Source: Bacteroidales bacterium UBA1794 (lineage in GTDB: Bacteria > Bacteroidota > Bacteroidia > Bacteroidales > Bacteroidaceae). From it: 64,000 bases of DNA. Both the position numbers and the translations under genes were made by a program. Position 1 is the stretch's first letter. Each line of letters opens with the position of its first letter. The stretch is from assembly GCA_002315435.1 (NCBI GenBank), contig DCFW01000038.1, forward strand, positions 1 through 64,000, written 5' to 3'. The notes beneath the pieces are model-generated. The model did not search any database and was not told the origin of the DNA. It saw only the letters and a program-made list of their open reading frames with translations. Positions 1 to 9,120 of the stretch are shown in pieces.

Positions 1-182
1 AACTGGCTTTGCTCTATAATCCTTACACCACTCCGCATGCTGCCGTGCAGACTTTGATGCGGTGGATCAGAGAGAATGACGAACTTTGGCAACTGTTCAC
101 TGAAATGAAATTTAATCCCCACAGGCACACTTTTTTCAGTCGGGAAGTGGAATTGATTTATCGCTATATTGGAAAGCCCTAA
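1..182 (+). CDS. DUF4248 family protein, C-terminal part
   Basis: The reading frame is open from the window edge to the TAA at 180-182, so only the last 59 residues are visible and the start lies outside. The sequence reads LALLYNPYTTPHAAVQTLMR, then WIREND, a PHRHTF segment and the ending YRYIGKP. That pattern (ALLYxP, a WIRxN core, PHRxxFxxxEV, final YIGxP) is what I remember for DUF4248, a small Bacteroidales protein of unknown function. It is commonly found beside a VirE/DUF3987 primase-helicase, an HU-like protein and an amidase. None of those is in the window; they could lie to the left. Repeat arrays begin immediately after the stop. The family assignment is from memory. Confidence 0.7.
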   Translation, partial: LALLYNPYTTPHAAVQTLMRWIRENDELWQLFTEMKFNPHRHTFFSREVELIYRYIGKP

Positions 183-327
183 ACTCGCTATTACGTTCCG
201 TTTAACTCGTTATAGCATCTCGCTCCACCCGTAACTAAGAGTTGCTCAACTCGTAGTTTTGGACGAACAAACTCGCAGTTACGGGGGAAACAACTCGCTT
301 AAGAGAGGTGAACAACTCGTAACTATG
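182..327 (+). repeat. AACTCG short-repeat array downstream of the DUF4248 gene
   Basis: AACTCG occurs at 182, 204, 248, 270, 292 and 314, so several copies are spaced exactly 22 bp apart (182-204, 248-270-292-314). The fuller unit is about AACTCGYAGTTACG. A reverse copy lies near 230-243. No gene is visible in the stretch. The even 22-bp phasing, about two helical turns, suggests a protein-binding array. Its function is unknown. Confidence 0.65.
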
Positions 328-388
328 AGGTGAATGGACGGTAATATTAAACAATAATAAACATTATAATACAATAGAAGACAAATCG

Positions 389-933
389 AAAGTATCAAAG
401 TATCACCTACCCCTCTACCCGGAAATTTAACTTTGTAACTCTCTCACTCAAAGCACCTCTATTTTCAATAGAGACCAAACATGAAATAGGTATCTACTAT
501 ATATATATTATATATAATAAATTATATTATATAATATATTGATAATAAGTAATATACATCTAGTAATTAACATATTTGGACAAGTATCACAAAGTATCAA
601 AAAGTATCACATTTTTCGCCTAAATGATACTTTCATTATTACTGCAAAATAGCCGCAAAAAAGATGATACTTTGTGATACTTTGTGATACTTTGCTTTAG
701 AGGAAAATAAAGAGATAACAGACAGAAAATCAGTAATATATACAGTCATCTCCCAAAAACAACGCAAAACCGAAAATAAAAATTCGGATGAAATGCTGAA
801 ACAAAGCGCTCCGTATCCGCCGAGCGCCAACTTATTGATAATAAGATTACTATCTCAAAAAAACAGTGATTTTTCCCCTCCAATAAAGACATGCAAAAAA
901 AGGGTGCCCCCCTAGGTGATACTTTGATACTTT
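389..933. repeat. Palindromic TGATACTTT iteron array with A/T core
   Basis: Eleven copies of TGATACTTT or its complement are seen. They form a period-8 pair at 389-405, a period-10 triplet at 581-610, a single copy at 625-633, a period-10 triplet at 665-694 and a period-8 pair at 917-933. Copies left of 611 read AAAGTATCA; copies right of 624 read TGATACTTT, so the block is an inverted array. The outer 21 bp (389-409 and 913-933) are perfect inverted repeats. A pure A/T run occupies 498-540. There is no convincing gene between 183 and 947. The layout resembles an iteron origin with an unwinding element, but this is inference. Confidence 0.85.
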
Positions 934-947
934 GGTGCCCAAAAACA

Positions 948-3692
948 TCAATACCACTTGATATTGGACGAAGCTACATTTTGTTGCCGATACTTTAAAT
1001 CTTGTAAAAGACTGGAGTTGGCACTAATGGAAAAATTGTATGATTTGTAAGTACCGAATGGGACCAAACTACAAGTCATGGTAAAGCAGTGTAAATCACG
1101 TGATACATTTATAGCCGTTGTAGCAATTTCGTGCGCATTAAAGTCATAAGAGGTGGTGAAGTTCATCTTCCATTTATCGGATAAACTCAGATTGCCGGAA
1201 GCACTCAATGTCTGCGTCAATTTATAAGGATAACGCATGTTTTTGGTATTGATCGCAGCACTCGTGTTCTCAGCTATACGGCATGACCATGACAAACTCA
1301 CAGACCAAGGCATCTTGAAAGGCAAATAGCCATACTCATTCGTGTTGGGAGTGACTTCCTTCGGTGTATTATTTGTATTATTTTGTTGCTGGTCATTATT
1401 TGGCGAATCTGTATTATCTGCTTTTAAAGAAGAATTCGCCGCTGGTTTCTTAGTCCCTTTATCCTTGTCATCTCCTTGGCCTAACAACTTTTTCCACGTA
1501 CTATTATTCAATGTATAAGAGTAAGAAAAGCTACATCCCTGAAAGCGTCCGAAACGTCCGTAACTCCATTCTGTGCGGTCACCCACCTCCACTGTTTTGC
1601 CGTCTGATTTAAACTGATAGGCATAAGTAGCAAAAGAGGTGCTGAGATTCAATGTATAACTCTTCGTAAACTTTAATCGCAAACTCATGCTCAAATCACT
1701 CCACGGCTTGGTTGCAGCTGCCAAATTGTAGGACATCCCCATACTTAAATCATCAATAATCGACTTTTTGGCCACACCGGTGGAATCTTTTGACGAAGTC
1801 ACTTTTGCCTCAAGATTGTTGTCAACGCTGAAAGATATGGTACCAGTCTTGCCATTTGAGGGATATCCATACAAAGAACTGGCAAAAGGCGTATAAGAAA
1901 CGGTTTGCACCTCGCCACTTGTATCCGTGTAGGTATAAGTCTTCCAATTACCGTAATGCGAGTTTCCAAAATCAGGTGCAAGACTAAAACTAACAGTAGG
2001 AGTAAAAACGTGACGTATCTGCTTGATACCGAACAAATGAAATATTGGAGTATACATTCCATACAGTTTAGTACTAGCACTCACACTAAAATCATAATTA
2101 TATACCCGATTGAATCCATAAATCGTATCTTTCTTAACCGCGTCAGTGCTATAGTCCCAGCTTTGTAATATTTTATTAGTGTACCATCTTTCAGTATAAT
2201 TGAGCGATGGTGTCAGGTTGATATATTTTAATAACGAGAATGTTGCCGCTACGGGAATCTTATGCTCCACACCATTGCGCCAATCCTTTACTAAGCTGGA
2301 CTTAAACAACAGATTCTCTTTAGTATCAATACTATTACTCAATAATCCGGTATAACTAAAATGAATTTTCTCATACCAACGCTCATCACCCACTACTTCT
2401 TTCCGACGAAACGGGTAAATGGAACTCAAGGAAACAGTGATATTTGGAAAACTTACTGACACAGTTGAATCCTTAGTAGACTGAGACAAGTTCATTGTAT
2501 TAGAAAATGTAAGATTCTGATTTGGAAAACTACGGGTATACGACACACTTGACGTTTTGGTACTCTGCGTAGAAAGCAACGCATTATAAATACTAGTCAA
2601 ACTGGATTTCTCATAGCTGCTCGTAGCATAGTTGACACTTGCTGAAAAAGTTTGATTAGGACTGGCTTTTGAGTCCTGAGTATGTGACCATATGATCTTG
2701 AAATCTTTGGAAACTGTATAGTCCGGCAATCCTTTATCACCGGTTTTGGTGGTGATATAGCTCAAATTGAAATTCCCCGAATATTTATATTTTTTCTTGT
2801 AATTGGAAGCGGCTCCTAATCCCCATGAACCTTTTGTAAAGATTTCACCGGTAAGCTTCAAATCCATGTAATCGTTGATTGCCCAATAATATCCACCGTC
2901 ACGCAGATAAAATCCACGATCCAGTTCATCACCGTAGGTAGGCATGATCACACCCGAAGAGTAGTGATCAGTGAACGGAAAGAAACCGAATGGGACTGCT
3001 ATAGGCAAGGGGACTCCCGCCACAACCAAATAAGCCGGTCCGAACACGATATTCTTCTTCGGACGTACCTTGGCATAAGTCAATGCTAAATAAAAGTCGG
3101 GATCATCGTGCTTGTCACAAGTGGTGTAACGCCCATTATGCATATAAAGGAGACCGTCGGCACCTTTTTTTGAGTTGAAACTGGTGACGTATCCCTCACC
3201 CTGTTGGGTGGTGACATCTGTGATAAAACCGCGTTTACTTTTGAAATTATAGCGCATCGTTTTCGATTGATACGGAGCATCGCCATCTGTAAACACAGGT
3301 TCACCAATCATTTTTCCCACGGAATCCTTGCGACCGACAGCTTCTACGGTACTGCTGTCCATCTTCATTACGATCCGCTCGGCATTGAGCTTTATTTTCT
3401 GATAATCGACCTCGCTGCTTCCATACAGATAGGCCTGATTGTTTTGTTCAAAAACAATAGAGTCGTTTGCTTTATAGTCAACAGGCGCATCAAGCTGGGT
3501 ACGTTTTTTCTTTACAGTATCAAGTCGCACAGAATCTTTTTTAGTAGAATCTCGGCGGATGGTGACAATACGTAACGAATCCTGAGGTTTTTGTTTGCCT
3601 TGTTTGCCTCTTTGAGCAGACAAGCCGAACGTACCTATTGAGCAGAATGCTGCAAACAGCAATATGGGAACTATATATGACTTTACTTCCAA
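948..3692 (-). CDS. lptD: LPS-assembly protein LptD (outer-membrane LPS translocon)
   Basis: This 914-residue protein starts with a signal peptide (hydrophobic residues about 8-25). A charged linker and an OstA-like jelly-roll (about 60-230) follow, and then a long beta-barrel rich in alternating Ser/Thr/aromatic strands. The jelly-roll/barrel junction has the LptD-like pattern TTCDKHDDPDFYLAL and VPLPIAVPFGFFPF. LptD with LptE inserts LPS into the outer leaflet of the outer membrane. An in-frame stop lies 9 bp upstream and no ATG fits before the signal peptide, so the start appears to be the TTG at 3692. A TACTTTTG promoter element lies at 3726-3733. A low-complexity Asn/Gln insert sits near residue 770. 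Confidence 0.9.
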   Translation of the reverse strand: MEVKSYIVPILLFAAFCSIGTFGLSAQRGKQGKQKPQDSLRIVTIRRDSTKKDSVRLDTVKKKRTQLDAPVDYKANDSIVFEQNNQAYLYGSSEVDYQKIKLNAERIVMKMDSSTVEAVGRKDSVGKMIGEPVFTDGDAPYQSKTMRYNFKSKRGFITDVTTQQGEGYVTSFNSKKGADGLLYMHNGRYTTCDKHDDPDFYLALTYAKVRPKKNIVFGPAYLVVAGVPLPIAVPFGFFPFTDHYSSGVIMPTYGDELDRGFYLRDGGYYWAINDYMDLKLTGEIFTKGSWGLGAASNYKKKYKYSGNFNLSYITTKTGDKGLPDYTVSKDFKIIWSHTQDSKASPNQTFSASVNYATSSYEKSSLTSIYNALLSTQSTKTSSVSYTRSFPNQNLTFSNTMNLSQSTKDSTVSVSFPNITVSLSSIYPFRRKEVVGDERWYEKIHFSYTGLLSNSIDTKENLLFKSSLVKDWRNGVEHKIPVAATFSLLKYINLTPSLNYTERWYTNKILQSWDYSTDAVKKDTIYGFNRVYNYDFSVSASTKLYGMYTPIFHLFGIKQIRHVFTPTVSFSLAPDFGNSHYGNWKTYTYTDTSGEVQTVSYTPFASSLYGYPSNGKTGTISFSVDNNLEAKVTSSKDSTGVAKKSIIDDLSMGMSYNLAAATKPWSDLSMSLRLKFTKSYTLNLSTSFATYAYQFKSDGKTVEVGDRTEWSYGRFGRFQGCSFSYSYTLNNSTWKKLLGQGDDKDKGTKKPAANSSLKADNTDSPNNDQQQNNTNNTPKEVTPNTNEYGYLPFKMPWSVSLSWSCRIAENTSAAINTKNMRYPYKLTQTLSASGNLSLSDKWKMNFTTSYDFNAHEIATTAINVSRDLHCFTMTCSLVPFGTYKSYNFSISANSSLLQDLKYRQQNVASSNIKWY

Positions 3693-3788
3693 TGGTGTCT
3701 ATATTTCACTATTTTGAACGAAGAGCAAAAGTAAGCATAATCTCACAAATAGCTTGTCGATTACCTTATATTTTTGTTTTTTTTTGCT

Positions 3789-4322
3789 CTATAGGAATAG
3801 TGTGCACCACTTATCAAATCTTTTAACACCTGCTTCACCATACTTTTCCAAACTCTTGCGAGCCTGCTCCACTGTTTTTTCTCGGTCGATATGCGTTTTG
3901 GAATAGAATTTATCTGCAAAACATATAATTTGTTCCTCAATACTTACAGGAATAAAATCTTGTTTGGGTAGCGGCAAACCGCTTGTTTCAATGTCTTCTT
4001 TCGAAATTCCCGCTCCGGTGTGTCTTTCGCATACCAGGGCATGTTTGGGGAATCCCTCTTCGCGTATCAAATTGGCTCCCAGATGTCCGTGACATAAGTA
4101 GGGTTGCGATCCACGGCATTCAATGCCCACCGCATCCGTCATAAATATGCCTATATCATGAAGCATGGCTGCTTCTTCAATGAAACTGACATCTGCATTC
4201 AATTCAGGGTGTTTTTTGCATATCTCTAAAGCCTTGTCTGTGACAGACCGACTATGGATCAGCAAGATTTCCCTTAATCTACCTTTCGGATAATATTTAT
4301 CTATGATGTCAAAAACGTCCAT
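3789..4322 (-). CDS. HD-domain phosphohydrolase
   Basis: The protein has 177 residues from the ATG at 4322; a TTG 18 bp upstream is possible but less likely. It is a compact HD-superfamily domain. A first histidine lies in LLIHSRSV, the HD pair in AAMLHDIGIF, and later metal or phosphate ligands in HGHLGA and ERHTGAG. HD proteins of this HDIG type hydrolyse phosphomonoesters or nucleotides; the substrate is not evident. It lies divergently from the mscS-like gene with only 40 bp between the starts, so the two promoter regions overlap. It could also be annotated as an HDIG-domain protein. The function beyond hydrolase is not known. Confidence 0.75.
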   Translation of the reverse strand: MDVFDIIDKYYPKGRLREILLIHSRSVTDKALEICKKHPELNADVSFIEEAAMLHDIGIFMTDAVGIECRGSQPYLCHGHLGANLIREEGFPKHALVCERHTGAGISKEDIETSGLPLPKQDFIPVSIEEQIICFADKFYSKTHIDREKTVEQARKSLEKYGEAGVKRFDKWCTLFL

Positions 4323-4362
4323 ACTTTCTTTATTTTTCAATTAAAAATCATATTTTTGCACA

Positions 4363-5265
4363 ATGATAATAAAAAAAACGATAGAACGTATGGATTTAAG
4401 GGAGATTTTTTCTATTCCGATCTATGGTAGGATCCATGTAGGCACGGTGGTTTATTTCTCAATCAAGTGTTTAGTCATCTATTTATTCACCATATGTCTG
4501 GTATGGTTTATCAAAAAGATGTTCCGCCATTCAATGAAAAAACAGGATCCGATCGATACGACCAGCTCCGGTTTTCTTCAACATATAATGGTGTGGATTG
4601 TGTATATTATCGGTCTCACTGCTTTTCTGTCAATGATACCGGGCATGAAACGGGTGGCTGATTCCATACTGGCAAGTGCCGGTATTCTGGCTATGGCTGT
4701 GGGTTTGGCATCCAAAGAGGCTTTGGGAAATTTCGTAAGCGGTATATTTATTATCCTGGGCAAACCTTTCAGAGTGGGCGACATCATCAAAGCCGGTGAT
4801 GTGATCTATGGTACGGTAATGGAAATAAACCTGAGGCATACCGTGGTGCGCAACTTTGAAAATAAAATGATCATGGTGCCGAACAGCACGATGAACAATG
4901 CCACCATCGTGAACTCGACTATCGGAGAGAAGGCGAACTGTGCGTACATTGAAATGAATGTGGCTTACAGTACTCCGCTCAACCAGGCGATAGACACCAT
5001 GAGGGACGAAATAATGAAAAATCCTCTACTGATCGACCACCGCACGGAAGAAGAAAAAACAGCCGGCACTCCGCAAGTAGTTATCCGTGTCATCGAATTG
5101 GGCGAATCGGCTATCACACTAAGGGCTTATGCCTGGTCAGCGGATTATTCAAAATCCTTTGTAATGAAATGTGACTTGCTGAAGGATTTGAAGGAACGTT
5201 TCGACGAAGAACACATCGAAATGCCCTACCCTTACCAAAATGTAGTAATGAAAAAGGAAGAATAA
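4363..5265 (+). CDS. Small-conductance mechanosensitive channel, MscS family
   Basis: The 300-residue protein has three membrane helices: about 28-50, 71-92 and the pore-lining TM3 at about 98-130. TM3 carries the Gly/Ala packing of MscS (ASAGILAMAVGLASKEALGN). The MscS beta domain follows (FRVGDIIKAG, NLRHTVVRNF, VPNSTMNNATIVN), then an alpha/beta cytoplasmic end. The family opens under membrane tension and releases solutes in osmotic downshock. A TATTTTTG element at 4351-4358 would place transcription start at about the first ATG, so translation may begin at the ATG at 4390 (MDLREIF) or from a leaderless message. Which start is used is not settled by the sequence. Confidence 0.9.
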   Translation: MIIKKTIERMDLREIFSIPIYGRIHVGTVVYFSIKCLVIYLFTICLVWFIKKMFRHSMKKQDPIDTTSSGFLQHIMVWIVYIIGLTAFLSMIPGMKRVADSILASAGILAMAVGLASKEALGNFVSGIFIILGKPFRVGDIIKAGDVIYGTVMEINLRHTVVRNFENKMIMVPNSTMNNATIVNSTIGEKANCAYIEMNVAYSTPLNQAIDTMRDEIMKNPLLIDHRTEEEKTAGTPQVVIRVIELGESAITLRAYAWSADYSKSFVMKCDLLKDLKERFDEEHIEMPYPYQNVVMKKEE

Positions 5266-5268
5266 ATA

Positions 5269-6458
5269 TCAACGTTTATCTGCTTTCCCTTTTTCAAGGC
5301 AGGTAATCCCTAAAGAACCGGCAACTAATAATATGCCTGCAATAGCAACGCCATGCCATCCGGCTATTTTCCATGCTACGCCTGCGAGAAAGGTTCCCAT
5401 TGATCCGCCAATGAAATAAGTGGTCATGAAAATAGTATTTATGCGGTTGGATGCATCAGGGCAAATTTCAAAAATAGATGTTTGGTTGCTAAGCTGTATG
5501 CATTGCATACCGACGTCAAGCAAGATAATGCCGGCAATCAATCCTGCATAACTTTCTCACCGATAATCAACGTGCTCCACGCCACAAAAAAAAGAAGACA
5601 TCCGGCAACATTGAAATTACGAACTCCCACTGTCTTGACATACTTACCGATAAAAGATGCGGTCAATGCTCCGGCAACTCCACAGAGACCAAGCATGCCT
5701 ACAATATCACTTCCTGCATGAAAGGGTGCTAATTTCATTTTAAAAGCCAAAGTTGACCACATAGCTAAAAATGAACCAAAAGCCAATGCTGCACGTGAAG
5801 AATAAATAAGCAAACGCGGATAAGCGACAATCAATGAAAAAAGAGATTTCATCAGCCCCTTATAACTGCCTTTGAAAGTTGGATCTATCTCGGGGAGTAC
5901 AAATAAAACAACAAGAGCGGAAATAAACATCAATATGGCTGCAATAAAGAACATGGCACGCCATCCAAAATACTCTCCGACAATTCCACTCAATACTCGC
6001 GAAGCCAAAATACCGGTCAACAATCCTGATATGATAATCCCTACATTTCGTCCTTTATTTTTAGGGGTGGAATATTGGGCAGCGATAGGTACGAATATTT
6101 GAGGAACAATAGAGCAAATACCGGTCAATAACGAAGCAAATAAAATAACTGAAAAACTCTTTGCCAGCCCTATTGTCACAAGAGACAAGATCAATATGCA
6201 AAAATTTATGAGAACAATTCTCTTTCGTTTCACAAGATCACCCAACGGGACTAGAAAAAACAATCCTAAGGCATAACCGATCTGAGTAACCATAGATATG
6301 AGATTTGCCTTAAATTCCGTCACACCCAAATCCATACGGATCATATTGAGCAATGGCTGATTGTAATAAAGATTTGCTACAGATACGCCTGCAACAATTG
6401 CAAGTGTCCAAAGCATCTTTGAAGGAATGCCTTGACTCGGTCTCAATTTTTCTTTCAT
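5269..6458 (-). pseudogene. MFS transporter interrupted by a single-base frameshift
   Basis: Together the two frames encode a roughly 396-residue, 12-helix major facilitator resembling the YbcL/AraJ-type efflux group. The first frame runs from the ATG at 6458 (MKEKLRPSQG) and stops at 5538 after ...IIGEKVMQD. The second frame continues without loss of sequence from about 5550 (AGLIAGIILLDVG) to 5269. Adding one A to the AAA run near 5550 would restore EKSYAGLIAG, which is how I recall the intact family reading. The break is therefore one missing base in an A run, either a real mutation or a sequence error. The ends of the protein look normal and no other damage is seen. Confidence 0.8.
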
Positions 6459-6472
6459 GTCACTTCGACTTT

Positions 6473-6868
6473 TCAATTCAAAGAGGTAGAGGTAAACACA
6501 ATTCTATGACTTGTAAGCAAAATGGTGCTGTCACTCCATAATTTATAGTCAAAATAGCCTTTGGTATGAGTGAGTGTATTTGCTACGGAGTCTCCTGCCG
6601 CCATAGCCGCATTAAAGATTTTCTTAGCCATGGAATCGGTCACACTTTGCTGACCATTGAGACTAAACTTCCCTCTAAGAAAGATGGCTTTTAATGCTGT
6701 TTTGTATTCTTTTGCATATACCGTATCGCTACTGACGGTCAAGGAAGAATCGGCTTTCTCGCACCAGTACATGTTTGATGGATAATCATCGGTGGCACAT
6801 GCGCTAAAAAAACTCAGAGCACAAACAAACAACATAAATAAAAGGCATATACTTGGTAACTTCTTCAT
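6473..6868 (-). CDS. Small putative lipoprotein of unknown function
   Basis: This 131-residue protein has a type II signal peptide. A hydrophobic stretch of about 5-22 leads to a lipobox-like LSFFSAC, with Cys24 as the likely lipidated residue. The mature part is polar with no domain I recognise. It contains a motif-like segment YKTALKAIFLRGKFSLNG and ends in beta-rich sequence. Its stop lies 15 bp before the ATG of the broken MFS gene, so both probably belong to one transcript. A TATTTTTG element at 6889-6896 may drive it. The family is probably a Bacteroidales-specific DUF. Confidence 0.65.
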   Translation of the reverse strand: MKKLPSICLLFMLFVCALSFFSACATDDYPSNMYWCEKADSSLTVSSDTVYAKEYKTALKAIFLRGKFSLNGQQSVTDSMAKKIFNAAMAAGDSVANTLTHTKGYFDYKLWSDSTILLTSHRIVFTSTSLN

Positions 6869-7054
6869 AATTCAACTATTGTAGTTCGCAAAAATAACAA
6901 ATTTATCACAGAACAAACGTTTATTGATAACAATAAAATTTAAAGATAGCTCCATGGCACCGAGTACAATAATCCTCAATTTGAAAGTATAACACATTTA
7001 TGCACCTAATCTAGTACATTTGGATAATTGCTTTTAAGAGCTCTGCTTCATTAA

Positions 7055-8077
7055 TCAGAGAAGCTCTTCGCAATACTTCTGCAGCTCTTTCCTGATTGTT
7101 TCTAAAAATTCATTTCTACGAACAGATGCCCCTGCATCTTCTACCCATTCAACATTAGAAATATTGGAGGGAAGATTGAATACAGTATCTTCGTCTTCTA
7201 TTGACAGTGGCAAGGTCGCACCAGAAAGACAAGCACTATCAAAATTAACTTTCGTAAATGTTGCACCACTAAAATCGGATAATCTTAACTGAGTTCCAAT
7301 AAAGAATGTATTAAATAAATCAGCTTGTGTAAAAACGGATTGATCCATAAATGCCCCTTCAAAATGAGCACTTACGATTCGGGATTTAGCAAATCGACTT
7401 TTTATCAAGTTACTTTTAATAAAAAAGCAAGACATAAATAACGAATCTTCCAGATTCGCTTCAGCTAAATCAGATCCTCTAAAATCAAAGCCTAAGTAGG
7501 ACCGTCCTGATAAACGGGCTCCTCGCAAAAAAGCTTTTGAGAAAATGAGATGATTACCATAATTACGCCTTATCTTTTCAAGCGATACATCTAAATCCAT
7601 ACTATGAAAATCTAAAATATCCTGCACATCTTGTGAGGGACTATTGGGATGATATTTTATATATTCATCTGTAGTGGTTAGGGCACACACATGTTTACAC
7701 ATCATCATACTGATATGCATTCGCAGTGCAGGAAACAACTTACTTGCAATTTTTAACCGGGAGATACTCTTAACCCTAGACTTTTCGTCTGCACTTCTCA
7801 TATTCTTGAATATATGGTAAGTCCATGGTAAAAAAGGCAGAAAACCCAGAAATGCAGAAACAAAATAGATATACCTGCGATAGCGAAAAATAATTATAAA
7901 TGCCGCAAACCAACAGATATTAAAAACATAGATATTGAGCAAACTAAAATGATTAGCTAGATATTGAGAAACACTGCCGGAAGTAGATAGATCTACAATA
8001 GCAGGCAATAAAACAAAAATGACACAGACAGCCCTCTTTAACCTTTTTTTTAAACGGTTTGATATTTTTTTTCTCAT
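7055..8077 (-). CDS. Membrane-anchored pentapeptide-repeat protein
   Basis: The 340-residue protein begins with a Lys/Arg-rich cytoplasmic start. Three hydrophobic segments follow at about 14-30, 43-62 and 67-85. A soluble part carries pentapeptide repeats at about 175-280 of the A(D/N)LxxS/F type (GSDLAEANLEDSLF, SNLIKSRFAKSRI, QADLFNTFF, LSDFSGATF). Such repeats fold into a right-handed beta-helix. Functions in this superfamily vary widely and none can be assigned. It stands alone, with 186 bp before the lipoprotein gene and 334 bp to rpsP. The A/T-rich flanks show no clear promoter. Confidence 0.75.
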   Translation of the reverse strand: MRKKISNRLKKRLKRAVCVIFVLLPAIVDLSTSGSVSQYLANHFSLLNIYVFNICWFAAFIIIFRYRRYIYFVSAFLGFLPFLPWTYHIFKNMRSADEKSRVKSISRLKIASKLFPALRMHISMMMCKHVCALTTTDEYIKYHPNSPSQDVQDILDFHSMDLDVSLEKIRRNYGNHLIFSKAFLRGARLSGRSYLGFDFRGSDLAEANLEDSLFMSCFFIKSNLIKSRFAKSRIVSAHFEGAFMDQSVFTQADLFNTFFIGTQLRLSDFSGATFTKVNFDSACLSGATLPLSIEDEDTVFNLPSNISNVEWVEDAGASVRRNEFLETIRKELQKYCEELL

Positions 8078-8240
8078 AAATTTATTAGTTATTTTTATAT
8101 AAAGAATTGGACAAAATACTCACACTAACATTAAAACACACAGATATTATACGTATCACTAATAAGGTCACTTTTATATCAGAATTAAAATCTAGTAGTA
8201 GAATTTTTTATCATTTAATTTAGCTTCTATCGAGAAACCG

Positions 8241-8273
8241 AAAAAAAGCAAGTAAATTAATAATTTACTTGCT
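8241..8273 (-). terminator. Rho-independent terminator for rpsP
   Basis: Perfect 13-bp arms (247-259 and 261-273 of the 8 kb line, AGCAAGTAAATTA and complement) are followed on the minus strand by a run of six to seven T (8241-8247). The hairpin lies about 140 bp downstream of the rpsP stop. The rest of the 8078-8411 gap is A/T-rich and shows no gene. Confidence 0.75.
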
Positions 8274-8411
8274 CTAAACTACCTTTGTTTCAAGAAGGTA
8301 AGTTTCTTTTCTGTTGTTTCAAAACAGTATTTTTTAAAAAAATCTTGTTTGCAAGAATGTATCAAGTTCTCACAAAACCGACTCTATATGAGTCAAAAGC
8401 TTTTTACTGAA

Positions 8412-9029
8412 TTACTCAGCAGCCTCAGCTTCTTCTACAGGAGCTTTAACTTCCTCTACAGGAGCCTTAGCTTCCTCAGCAACTTCAACAGCTGGTGCTG
8501 GTGCTGCTGCAACTGCGTCAGCTACAGCTTTATTAGCTTCAGCCACTTTAGCAGCTTCTTCAGCTAATTCTGCTGCTTTTCTATCAGCTATTACTTTTGC
8601 TTTTCCCTCATTGATTTTTTTCTCAGCTTCAAAACGTGCTTTATCTGCTGCTTTAGCTTCTTCTTGTTTCTTAGCTATTAAAGATTGCAAACCGTTTTGT
8701 TTGTTTTCTTTCCAAGCATTGAACTTTGCTTCTACTTCAGCTTCACCGAAAGCGCCTTTTTTGACTCCGCCCAGTAAATGTTTCTTAAGATATACTCCTT
8801 CGTCAGAAAGAATATTACGTACTGTATCGGTAGGTTGTGCTCCAACCATAACCCAATGCAAGGCACGCTCGAAATTCAAATCTATCGTTGCAGGATCGGT
8901 ATTAGGATTATAAGTACCGATTTTCTCAATAAATTTACCATCTCGTGGAGCTCTTACGTCTGCAATTACCACAGAATAAAACGCATAGCTTTTGCGTCCA
9001 TTTCTTTGCAATCTAATTTTTGTTGCCAT
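8412..9029 (-). CDS. rpsP: 30S ribosomal protein S16 with long Ala/Glu tail
   Basis: Residues 1 to about 85 are a standard bS16 fold (MATKIRLQRNGRKSYAFYSV, the VADVRAPRDGKFIEKIGTYNP core, and the ALHWVMVGAQPTDTVRN segment). bS16 binds 16S rRNA in the 30S body. The protein reaches 205 residues against about 80-90 in Escherichia coli. The tail (about 115-205) is a charged, Ala/Glu/Lys-rich helix followed by a Val-Pro-Glu-Ala repeat near the end (APVEEVKAPVEEAEAAE). Extended S16 tails are known in Bacteroidetes; their purpose is unclear. It is transcribed alone from a good promoter at 9079-9110. Confidence 0.95.
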   Translation of the reverse strand: MATKIRLQRNGRKSYAFYSVVIADVRAPRDGKFIEKIGTYNPNTDPATIDLNFERALHWVMVGAQPTDTVRNILSDEGVYLKKHLLGGVKKGAFGEAEVEAKFNAWKENKQNGLQSLIAKKQEEAKAADKARFEAEKKINEGKAKVIADRKAAELAEEAAKVAEANKAVADAVAAAPAPAVEVAEEAKAPVEEVKAPVEEAEAAE

Positions 9030-9078
9030 TTTTTTTATTTATTTGATTTGAATATACCGCTAACTCGTAACGGCGCGG

Positions 9079-9110
9079 CAAAGATATTACTTTATTTTCA
9101 CACGACCAAA
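9079..9110 (-). promoter_or_regulatory. Bacteroides-type promoter of rpsP
   Basis: On the minus strand TTTG (9107-9110) is followed after 20 bp by TATCTTTG (9079-9086), matching TTTG/TAnnTTTG. Transcription would start near 9072, about 43 bp before the ATG. Confidence 0.7.
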
Positions 9111-9120
9111 CGAAACTTCA

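Noticed and set aside
639..830. Minus-strand open frame inside the first repeat array
   Set aside because: It crosses the TGATACTTT copies and has no start site, family or conserved pattern; it is a chance frame in repeats.
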